Assembly: GCA_964429855.1 (NCBI GenBank)
Contig: CAYSDM010000008.1
Location: 37,151-101,150 of the forward strand
DNA length: 64,000 nt
Direction of reading: 5' to 3'
Origin: CALLMM01 sp964429855
GTDB taxonomy: Bacteria > Armatimonadota > Chthonomonadetes > Chthonomonadales > CAJBBX01
Shown: piece after piece, positions 57,314-64,000 of the stretch
How positions within the stretch are numbered: position 1 is the stretch's first letter
How the letters are laid out: every line of letters begins with the position of its first letter
Program-made: the position numbers and the translations under genes
The notes under the pieces: generated by a model
The model's input: only the letters and a program-made list of their open reading frames with translations
What the model was told of the DNA's origin: nothing
Database searches by the model: none

Positions 57314-59041
57314 ATGAAAGTTCTATGGCTTGCCGTGATCGTGTCTGCCGTGTTTGCCATCTGGGGAGCCATTCCCGCGCAGGCGCAGCGCGGCGATAGC
57401 CCCTTCGCGACGCAGGACCCGCTGGCAAGGGAACTGAGTCGCAGCGATGTCTTCGTCGGTCGCACGCTGCGCGCCACGGTGGACGAGAGCGCGCTGCGAA
57501 ATCTGACCTCCGGGCGTCCTGCGGAAAGACGGCTGAAGATCGCCGTGTTGAGCAGCCTGCCTGAAACCGGGCGTCGCTATGGAACCGGGGCGCGCTACAC
57601 CGAGGCGCTGCACGCATATCTCGGACTGAAGCAGGGAATTCTGATCATTGTGACCCGGCGCGGAGTCTACGCCGAGACCGATTCTCTGAGCGCGAGACAG
57701 ATCAGCGATATTCTGCGCGAGAATGCGCGCTCCATTCAGGAGAACCCGGTCGCCGGTCTACGAACGACGGTAGAGGCAATAGATGCCCGTGCAGTCTCGG
57801 GCCGCAGCAGCGGTGTGGCGGGAACCACCCGTTCCTCGGCTCCGGCGCGAAGCGGGACCTCTCCCGTAGTCGTCATCTTCTGGCTGATTGTGATCGGCGG
57901 CGGCGTGGTGGTGGTGGTTGTGCTGATCCGCAAGGCGGCGGCGAAGAAAAGGGCGATGGAGGAGGCGCGTCAACCGGTGGAGCGACTGCGCGGCGAAGTG
58001 GTGACGGGTCTGTCACAGGCGGATGTCTACCTCGATCTGCTGCCGGAATCGCCGGATGCAACGGCGGCGCGGCAGGCGCGGCAAGAGGCAGCAGCGCTCT
58101 ATGAGCAGGCGGCAGGCATCGCGCGCACCGCGCGCGCGCCCGAAGACTTTGGACGGGCGCAGGCGCTTCTGGAGCAGGCGAAAGAGCAGGCAGACCTGTG
58201 CAACAGCCATGTGGATCGCGCCACCGGCGGAACCGGTTTTGCGGTCGCGGTCGAAGGAACCGACTATCGCGCCACCCCCGGCATCGGCGATCCGGCAAAA
58301 GCCTCCCGCGCCGCGCCGGTTCTGGGCAGCCTGCGCGCCGAGGATATCCCGGAGGCGGAACGCGGAGCCTGTTTCTTCTGTTCGCGCCCGGCGCGTATCT
58401 CCGATCTGACCCCGGTAACCGTTGCGCTGGAAGGACAGCGGCGCAAGGTGCTTGCCTGTGAAGAGGATGTGCGAATCGTCAAAGAGGGCTATACGCCGGA
58501 GGTTCGCACGGTGGAGGAAGAGGGACAGCGCGTGCCCTGGTTCGGATCGCGCCGTTACGATCCCTATCGCGACTACGGACGCGGCGATGCCTACTACTCT
58601 CCTGGCTACGGCTACGGAGGCAGTCCCTTCGGCGGATTTACCGGCGGGCTTCTGCTCGGATCGCTGTTGACTCCCTCCTATCACATGCCCTACCCGGTCT
58701 ACGTGAATCCGATGGGACAGGCTACGGCCGACCCCGCCAGCGCAGCAGGCGCAAATTTCAATTCCGATCAGGACGGAGCCGGTTGGGCGGACTTCTTCGG
58801 TATGGGCGGAGGCGGCGCCGACTTCGGCGGAGGCGGCTACGACAGCGGCAATGGAGATTTCGGAGGCAGTGAGGACTTCGGCGGAGCCGCCGATTTCGGG
58901 CAGGGCGGGACTTTCGGCGGCGGCGACTTCGGCGGCGGCGACTTCGGCGGGGGAGACTTCGGCGGCGGCGACTTCGGCGGGGGAGACTTCGGCGGCGGCG
59001 ATTTTGGCGGGGGAGACTTCGGCGGCGGCGGCGACTTCTAA
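57314..59041 (+). CDS. TPM-domain membrane protein with zinc-ribbon and GGGDF repeat tail
   Basis: A 575-residue protein. Signal peptide VLWLAVIVSAVFAIWGAIPA; outer TPM-like domain (about residues 40-160; LKIAVLSSLPETGRRYG; GILIIVTRRGVYAETDSL); membrane helix VVVIFWLIVIGGGVVVVVVL near residue 190; a long helical region; a Cys pair CFFC with a later Cys in VLACEEDV (zinc-ribbon-like); a Tyr/Gly-rich stretch; and eight GGGDF-type repeats to the C-terminus. TPM proteins often end with glycine-rich tails, but the cytoplasmic zinc-ribbon insert is unusual. ATG at 57314 has GAGG 6 bases before it; ATG at 57302 lacks one. Confidence 0.82.
   Translation: MKVLWLAVIVSAVFAIWGAIPAQAQRGDSPFATQDPLARELSRSDVFVGRTLRATVDESALRNLTSGRPAERRLKIAVLSSLPETGRRYGTGARYTEALHAYLGLKQGILIIVTRRGVYAETDSLSARQISDILRENARSIQENPVAGLRTTVEAIDARAVSGRSSGVAGTTRSSAPARSGTSPVVVIFWLIVIGGGVVVVVVLIRKAAAKKRAMEEARQPVERLRGEVVTGLSQADVYLDLLPESPDATAARQARQEAAALYEQAAGIARTARAPEDFGRAQALLEQAKEQADLCNSHVDRATGGTGFAVAVEGTDYRATPGIGDPAKASRAAPVLGSLRAEDIPEAERGACFFCSRPARISDLTPVTVALEGQRRKVLACEEDVRIVKEGYTPEVRTVEEEGQRVPWFGSRRYDPYRDYGRGDAYYSPGYGYGGSPFGGFTGGLLLGSLLTPSYHMPYPVYVNPMGQATADPASAAGANFNSDQDGAGWADFFGMGGGGADFGGGGYDSGNGDFGGSEDFGGAADFGQGGTFGGGDFGGGDFGGGDFGGGDFGGGDFGGGDFGGGDFGGGGDF
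58916..59038 (+). repeat. 15-bp tandem repeat coding GGGDF
   Basis: Seven 15-bp units and one 18-bp unit, alternating GGCGGCGGCGACTTC and GGCGGGGGAGACTTC. Synonymous differences (GGC/GGG, GGC/GGA) show the protein repeat is under selection or that the units were duplicated in pairs. It could vary in copy number by slippage. Confidence 0.9.
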
Positions 59042-59149
59042 CGCCTCCCGGCAGCCCTGTAACGTATGCGCGGACAGATATGATGATCTGTCCGCTCTTT
59101 TCTTGTCGGCAACGCCCAGAGACCTCTGACCGCCGCGCTCCCGAAACGA

Positions 59150-59178
59150 TAGGCAAGCGAGTGGAAACATGCTATAAT
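59150..59178 (+). promoter_or_regulatory. Putative kaiBC promoter
   Basis: TAGGCA, a 17-base spacer and a perfect TATAAT, about 123 bases before the KaiB start. The long leader shows no obvious riboswitch. The remaining stretch back to 59042 has nothing recognisable. Confidence 0.5.
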
Positions 59179-59300
59179 GAGGAAGTAATCCGTAAAATTG
59201 CCGGGGTAATCCGACTCCTGCGCCTTTTTGTCATTTCGGCGATCTCGCGAGAGAACGATTTTTAACCGGCGCTGTGGGGCATTACAAGGACGCCATTGCC

Positions 59301-59591
59301 ATGAACAAATATCTTCTCAAGCTCTACATCACCGGGCAGACTCCCCGCTCCGAAGCCGCCATCGCCAACCTTCGAAAAATCTGCGAGATGGAGCTGAACG
59401 GGGTCTATGAGATGATGATCATAGATATCCTGGAGCGTCCTCAGCTTGCAGAAGACGAGAAGATCCTTGCCACGCCTACCCTGATCAAGGAGCTTCCGCC
59501 TCCGCTTCGCCGCATTATCGGGGATCTCTCGGATACCGAGAAGGTGCTTCTCGGACTGGATTTGCGTCCTGCCTCTGAACAACAAAATTAA
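59301..59591 (+). CDS. kaiB: Circadian clock protein KaiB
   Basis: A 96-residue KaiB, slightly shorter than the 102 of Synechococcus. KYLLKLYITGQTPRSEAAIA and ILATPTLIKELPPPLRRIIG are the two conserved blocks, including the prolines tied to its fold switch between the ground state and the thioredoxin-like state that binds the KaiC CI ring. The ATG at 59301 starts the first strand properly; AAGGA lies 10 bases before it. An upstream GTG at 59274 would add nine residues without support. It is followed by kaiC after 14 bases. No kaiA is present. Confidence 0.95.
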   Translation: MNKYLLKLYITGQTPRSEAAIANLRKICEMELNGVYEMMIIDILERPQLAEDEKILATPTLIKELPPPLRRIIGDLSDTEKVLLGLDLRPASEQQN

Positions 59592-59605
59592 TGAGTGTGT
59601 AAAAT

Positions 59606-61135
59606 ATGACCGAACTCATCCGCAAGGAGCCTCCTATTGTAAAGCTGCCAACGGGTATCCCGGGCTTCGATCTCATCGCATATGGCGGGCTGCCCCAGGG
59701 ACGAACGGCGTTGGTCTCAGGAACCGCAGGAAGCGCGAAAACCGTCTTCGCTGCCCAGTTTCTGGCAGCCGGTATCCGTCATTTTAATGAGAACGGCGTC
59801 TTTGTCACCTTCGAAGAGTCGCCGGAAGATATCCGGCGCAATATGCAGGGACTTGGCTGGAATATCGCGCAGTGGGAGAAGGAGGGCCGGTGGGCTTTCG
59901 TAGATGTCTCTCCCGTTCCCGGAACGGAGATCATTGAAGTCGGCAACTACGACCTGGGCGCGCTCCTCGCCCGCATCGAACACGCCGTCAAGCGGATTAA
60001 CGCCAAGCGCCTCTCGATGGACTCTCTGGGCGCGATCTTTGCGCAGATATCCTCCATGTCCACCGTTCGCAGCGAACTGTTCCGCATCGGCACCGCGCTC
60101 AAGCGCATGGGGGTCACTTCCGTCCTGACCTCCGAACGCTCCCATGAACACGGCGATATTGCCCGCTATGGCGTGGAGGAGTTCGTTACCGATAACGTCA
60201 TCGTGCTGCGCAATGTGCTGGAGGACGAGAAGCGACGGCGCACAGTGGAGATACTCAAGTTTCGCGGAACCTCCCACCAGAAGGGCGAATTCCCCTTCTC
60301 GGTCATCTCCGATGAGGGCATCATTGTCATTCCTCTGTCCGCCTCTGAACTCAAGCAGCGATCCACCGACATTCGCATTACCTCCGGCAATTCCGAACTC
60401 GACGCCATGTGCGGCGGCGGCTTCTTCCGCGACTCGATCATTCTGGTCTCTGGCGCAACCGGAACCGGGAAAACCCTGATGGTGACCACCTTTATGGCGG
60501 GTGACCTGAACAATAAGGAGCGGCGTCTGCTGTTCGCCTTTGAGGAGAGCCGGGAACAGCTTTTCCGCAACGCGACCGGCTGGGGCATAGATTTCGAGAA
60601 GATGGAGCGAGACGGAACGCTGAAGGTAGTGTGTGACTATCCGGAAGTGGCCAGTCTGGAGGATCACCTGATCCGCATGAAGCAGGTGATCCACGAGTAT
60701 AAGCCCGCGAGAGTGGCGGTGGACAGCCTCTCCGCGCTGGAGCGCGTCTCAACCGTCAAAGGGTTTCGCGAGTTCGTGCTGGCGCTGACCTCTTTCATCA
60801 AGCATCAGGAACTGGTCGGCATGTTCACCTCCACCACGCCCAGCCTGCTGGGAGGCACCTCCGTCACGGAAGCCCACATCTCCACCATTACCGACTCGAT
60901 TGTGCTGCTGCGTTATGTGGAGTTAATGGGCGAGATGCGCCGGGGCATGACCGTCCTGAAGATGCGCGGCTCCATGCACGACAAAGATATTCGCGAGTTT
61001 ATGATTGACGGAAGGGGACTCCATATCGGCAACCCGTTCCGCAACATCTCCGGCATTCTCTCCGGCAACTTCAACCATATCGCCCTGCAGGAGACAGATC
61101 GCCTGCGCGGACTCTTCCAGGATTCCGACAGTTAG
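59606..61135 (+). CDS. kaiC: Circadian clock ATPase/kinase KaiC
   Basis: A 509-residue double-domain RecA-like ATPase (Synechococcus KaiC: 519). CI: Walker A GTAGSAKT (39-46) and catalytic FEES (Glu70, Glu71). CII: Walker A GATGTGKT (283-290) and FEES (Glu313, Glu314). The autophosphorylation pair is kept in AHISTITDSIV as Ser426 and Thr427, with Thr421 matching the third site. The C-terminal tail that KaiA grips is divergent and no kaiA is near, so phosphorylation must be KaiA-independent. It is in operon with kaiB and ends at a strong terminator. Confidence 0.96.
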   Translation: MTELIRKEPPIVKLPTGIPGFDLIAYGGLPQGRTALVSGTAGSAKTVFAAQFLAAGIRHFNENGVFVTFEESPEDIRRNMQGLGWNIAQWEKEGRWAFVDVSPVPGTEIIEVGNYDLGALLARIEHAVKRINAKRLSMDSLGAIFAQISSMSTVRSELFRIGTALKRMGVTSVLTSERSHEHGDIARYGVEEFVTDNVIVLRNVLEDEKRRRTVEILKFRGTSHQKGEFPFSVISDEGIIVIPLSASELKQRSTDIRITSGNSELDAMCGGGFFRDSIILVSGATGTGKTLMVTTFMAGDLNNKERRLLFAFEESREQLFRNATGWGIDFEKMERDGTLKVVCDYPEVASLEDHLIRMKQVIHEYKPARVAVDSLSALERVSTVKGFREFVLALTSFIKHQELVGMFTSTTPSLLGGTSVTEAHISTITDSIVLLRYVELMGEMRRGMTVLKMRGSMHDKDIREFMIDGRGLHIGNPFRNISGILSGNFNHIALQETDRLRGLFQDSDS

Positions 61136-61158
61136 CCCCCGGTAGTCTCTTCCTGAAT

Positions 61159-61204
61159 CGGTCGCCTCTCTTTTCAGCGCATAAGGAGAGGCGACCGTTT
61201 TTTA
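61159..61204 (+). terminator. Intrinsic terminator of kaiBC
   Basis: A 12-bp perfect stem (CGGTCGCCTCTC with its complement) with a loop of about 15 bases, followed by TTTTTT. It lies 24 bases after kaiC, so the GGDEF gene has its own promoter. Confidence 0.88.
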
Positions 61205-61356
61205 TTGCGCCCCGATCCGGCGACGATTATCCGGGGATTGACGGGTAAGGGGTTCGTGACAGGGCACTAAGTTTGTACAGCATATTTACCGATAAAAAAG
61301 AGGTTGTTAATCCCTGTTGGCGAGAGGGCGGTTGTATGCACCTTCTGCACTGAAAG

Positions 61357-62580
61357 ATGCAGATGAATCCTGATCTACTGGTCATATTACATATTGGAGA
61401 TAACCCTGCCGATACCAACCTTGTGGACAGAATGCTTAGTTTTCATAACGAACAGCATCCCGTCCCGACCGCGTTCGCCGTTATCCATACGGACCGCCTC
61501 TCGAGCGGTCTGGCGCGCCTGAACGAGGGCAACATTGACCTGATCCTTCTGGATCTCTCGCTGCCTGACAGTCAGGGCGTCTCCTCCGTGGAACAGCTTC
61601 GCGACTGCGCCCCCAACATCCCGATTCTGGTACTCAGCGATGAGAACGACGCGACCGCTCTGCACAGGATTATTCAGAATGGTGCGGAAGACTGCCTGAT
61701 TAAACAGCAGACCAGTACGAACGATCTGGAGAAGTCTGTCAGCCGCGTGATGGAGCGTCAGCGCATGATGCGCTCCATCTTTGAGCAGAACGCCGACGGT
61801 ATCATCGTTGTAGACTCCCATGGCATCGTCCGCATGGTCAATAAGGCAGCGGAGGCGTTGTTTGATCGTTCGCAGGAGGCGCTGTTAAATCAGCCGTTCG
61901 GATTCCCCGTCGTCTCCATCGAAAAAGCCGAGATTGACATCGTGCGCCGCAATGGAGAGGTGATTATCGCCGAGATGCGCGTCGCCCGTTCGGATATGGA
62001 CGGCGAAACGCACTATATCGCCAGCCTGCGCGACATCACCGAACTGGCGCGCCTGCGCGATGAGCTTCAGACCGCCTCGTTTGTGGATGAATTAACCGGT
62101 CTCTATAACCGGCGCGGCTTCCTGATGCTCACCCAGCAGCAGCTCAAACTGGCGGAGCGTTTGGGAACCGGCGCCTGGCTGCTCTTTGCCGACATGGACA
62201 ACCTGAAGCAGATCAACGACCAGTTAGGTCATGTCGAGGGTGATACTGCGCTGCAGGAAGCCGCCGTGATTCTGCGACAGACGTTCCGACACTCCGACAT
62301 CGTCGCCCGACTGAGCGGCGATGAGTTCGCCGTCTTTCTGGTGGAGCAGGCGCATGTGGAGGTCGGCACGCTGATCACCCGGCTTCAGCGCAACGTCGCC
62401 GAGCGCAACCGTCGGGTGAATGGGCGCTATCCGCTCAGCTTCAGCATCGGCTCCGCCTACTACGATCCGCATCATCCCGTCTCCCTGACGCAACTGCTGA
62501 TGCAGGCGGACGAAGCCATGTATCTGCAAAAGAAGTCCCGCAAGCGCCACAGCAGTCTGCTGCAAAACCTCGTGCGCTGA
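61357..62580 (+). CDS. REC-PAS-GGDEF response regulator (diguanylate cyclase)
   Basis: A 407-residue signalling protein: receiver domain (residues 5-125; acceptor Asp66 in DLILLDLSLPD; ILVLSDEND; Lys in DCLIKQQT), PAS domain (IFEQNADGIIVVDSHGIVRM) with PAC-like ASLRDITELARL, and GGDEF domain (VDELTGLYNRRGFLML; ADMDNLKQINDQLGHVEGD; ARLSGDEFAVFLV). SGDEF is a functional variant. The receiver begins LLVILHIGDNPADTNLV, lacking the usual double acidic pair but keeping one Asp. No histidine kinase is adjacent; the closest upstream genes are kaiB and kaiC. There is no clear ribosome site before ATG. Confidence 0.9.
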   Translation: MQMNPDLLVILHIGDNPADTNLVDRMLSFHNEQHPVPTAFAVIHTDRLSSGLARLNEGNIDLILLDLSLPDSQGVSSVEQLRDCAPNIPILVLSDENDATALHRIIQNGAEDCLIKQQTSTNDLEKSVSRVMERQRMMRSIFEQNADGIIVVDSHGIVRMVNKAAEALFDRSQEALLNQPFGFPVVSIEKAEIDIVRRNGEVIIAEMRVARSDMDGETHYIASLRDITELARLRDELQTASFVDELTGLYNRRGFLMLTQQQLKLAERLGTGAWLLFADMDNLKQINDQLGHVEGDTALQEAAVILRQTFRHSDIVARLSGDEFAVFLVEQAHVEVGTLITRLQRNVAERNRRVNGRYPLSFSIGSAYYDPHHPVSLTQLLMQADEAMYLQKKSRKRHSSLLQNLVR

Positions 62581-62690
62581 ACGCTTCTCTCTTCCCTGAG
62601 ATGACGGCGTCCCTCCTTCTGTTTGTCCAACAGGAAATCGCCCCGCGCCTGCAGAAAACCCCTTCAGAAATCCGCATAAAGGAGCGATTG

Positions 62691-63763
62691 ATGCGTTTGA
62701 CAGCCATAGCGCTTTTCGCCGTCCCGCTGGTCGCGGCGGGGCTTGCCGTCACCGTAGACAGAGGCGAGGCGCAAACGTCGGAGATGCTGCTGCATTCGCC
62801 GCGAAACTATCAGGTCTTCCAGCGCGAAACCCGCCTGCGCGGCGCGGTGCGAATCAGCGGGCGGGTGATGACCGCCTGCGATAAGGTGGAGGCGCGGATC
62901 ACCGGAACGGCGTTGAGCGGCGCGCTGCCGGATAGATGGCAGGCGGTATCATTGGAGCGGGAGACCCTGAGTTTTCACGGGCTGATACCGACGGCGGCGG
63001 GAGGATGGTATCAGGTGGAGGTGCGCGTCCGCAGATCCGGCAAGACGGTGGCGCAGGCGACGGTAGAGAAGGTCGGGGTCGGGGAGGTGTTTGTCGGCGC
63101 GGGACAGTCCAACTCCACCAACAGCGGCGAACAGCGATCACCCAGACCAGCGGCATGGTCTCCAGCTTCAGCGGGAGCGATTGGCGCCTTGCCGACGATC
63201 CGCAGCCCGGCACGCACGACCGGAGCGGCGGCGGCAGCTTCTGGCCCGCGTTCGGCGACGCGCTCTATGAGAAGTATCGCGTTCCGATCGGCGTGGCAGT
63301 CACCGGGCATGGCGGAACCAGCGTCAAACAGTGGCAGCCGAACGGCGAACTGTTCCACTGGATGATGGGCAGAATCCATCAGCTTGGACCGCGCGGCTTT
63401 CGCGCGCTGCTATGGCATCAGGGCGAATCGGACGTGGGAATGACCTCGGAAGAGTATGCCGCGCTGTTGAAAAACGTGATTCTCTCCTCCAAAAAGGAGG
63501 CGGGATGGGAGTTTCCCTGGTTTATCGCGCAGGTCTCCTACCATAATCCGCAGCGCCCCTCGTTCCCCACCACTCGCGCCGCGCAGAAACAGCTTTGGGA
63601 CACCGGCATGGCGCTGGAGGGTCCTGACACCGATGTTCTCGGTGGCGACAACCGCGACTTGAACGGTATGGGCATCCACTTCAGCCCGAAAGGTCTTCGC
63701 GCACACGGCAAGATGTGGGCGGAAAAGGTCAGCGTCTATCTGGACAAAATGCTGGGGAGATAG
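62691..63763 (+). pseudogene. SASA-type carbohydrate esterase, frameshifted
   Basis: A gene for an exported sialate-O-acetylesterase-like (SASA, PF03629) protein broken by one missing base. The ATG at 62691 follows AAGGAG and starts a signal peptide (ALFAVPLVAAGLAVTV). The first frame runs to VFVGAGQSNSTNSGEQR, which holds the catalytic Ser of GQSN; the second frame continues at once with ITQTSGMVSSFSGSDW, then GHGGTSVKQWQPNG, LLWHQGESDVGM and the Asp/His of DLNGMGIHFSPKG. The break is at 63136-63137. All catalytic blocks are kept, so a sequencing error or recent mutation is more likely than old decay. Confidence 0.88.
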
Positions 63764-63787
63764 AGCCGACATCTCCTCCAGCCTCAC

Positions 63788-63814
63788 ATCCCCGGCAGGA
63801 TGCTTGCCGGGGAT
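63788..63814 (+). terminator. Hairpin after SASA gene (weak terminator)
   Basis: A perfect 10-bp stem ATCCCCGGCA/TGCCGGGGAT with a 7-base loop. No proper T run follows, so it may act as a transcript-end stabiliser. Confidence 0.45.
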
Positions 63815-63965
63815 ATCTTCATGGCAGAGAAGACATCGGGCGATGGCATTTCGCGTATCCCTGTTGCTGCTTCCGATTCCTTCCTCTCTCCAGAGCGTTT
63901 TTACCGTCCGTCAGGCAATGATCTCATCACCTGTGAAAAAAAGTGCAAATTTTCGTCCAACCCTC

Positions 63966-63994
63966 TTGACATCTTCCTGATGGTCGGTTTTACT
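63966..63994 (+). promoter_or_regulatory. Candidate promoter at the window end
   Basis: TTGACA, 17-base spacer and TTTACT close to the right edge, probably serving a gene outside the window. From 63815 to 63965 I see no gene. Confidence 0.4.
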
Positions 63995-64000
63995 ACCTGA

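Noticed and set aside
58916..59038. Possible CRISPR-like or non-coding satellite array
   Set aside because: The unit is 15 bp, has no spacers and keeps the reading frame of the TPM protein.
59274..59300. Upstream GTG start for KaiB
   Set aside because: It would add nine residues before the first conserved strand and has no ribosome site.
63800..64000. Plus-strand open frame at the window end
   Set aside because: It starts within a hairpin, has no ribosome site and covers a promoter-like region.

Overview
The window is a GC-rich (near 60% by eye), gene-dense bacterial chromosome segment. It is most likely from an Armatimonadota-like, non-photosynthetic, diderm heterotroph. The best taxonomic clue is the prepilin-like protein at 4174-5073: its N-terminal helix runs into LFPVFAQAREAARKSACLSN and it ends with a DUF1559 tail, a pattern typical of that phylum. 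Two PEP-CTERM proteins, many secreted orphan proteins, a Tat-exported PhoX and heavy use of TTG/GTG starts fit this. The taxon is an inference. I saw no rRNA, CRISPR array, transposase or prophage. One 10-N assembly gap lies inside trpE.

Layout. 1-9.7 kb: 3'-part of pyruvate carboxylase, a lower-GC HNH nuclease gene, the prepilin, mannose-6-phosphate isomerase, an orphan secreted protein, and a lower-GC pair made of TcmP and a headless DUF5131 protein. 9.7-23 kb: TPR-AAA+ ATPase, a tRNA with UAA anticodon, trpE, small enzymes, a CADD-type putative p-aminobenzoate synthase, a PEP-CTERM protein, the C-terminal half of a split carbamoyl-phosphate synthase, DinB, rhodanese, dGTPase and NAD kinase. 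23-38 kb: AraC regulator, a GAF-GAF histidine kinase with a stand-alone receiver, Nudix, CopA, a five-gene operon (SIS, small protein, M20 peptidase, DUF3866, Nudix), a NarL-type two-component pair, and PhoX behind four 11-bp-spaced repeats that look like a Pho box. 38-51 kb: secreted Cys-rich and outer-membrane-like genes (one broken), MoxR-DUF4350, IspH, a winged-helix regulator operon with a 17-bp palindrome that recurs upstream of ispH, tRNA-Met, a PAS-PAS-GGDEF cyclase, a second PEP-CTERM protein and a CAP protein. 51-64 kb: YyaL-like protein, GH31 glycosidase, DUF1080 protein, methyltransferase, a TPM protein with a GGGDF repeat tail, kaiB-kaiC followed by a REC-PAS-GGDEF protein, and a frameshifted SASA esterase.

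How the genes fit together. The most coherent system is kaiB-kaiC without kaiA, next to a receiver-linked diguanylate cyclase. KaiC keeps both ATPase domains and the Ser-Thr phosphorylation pair, so a reduced timer with a c-di-GMP neighbour is plausible. Other points worth following are the CADD enzyme with all its self-sacrificing residues, the twin palindromic operators, the Pho box, and the TcmP/truncated DUF5131 pair. Core metabolic genes (pyc, manA, trpE, carB, dgt, nadK, ispH, copA) are ordinary and scattered singly rather than in pathway operons.
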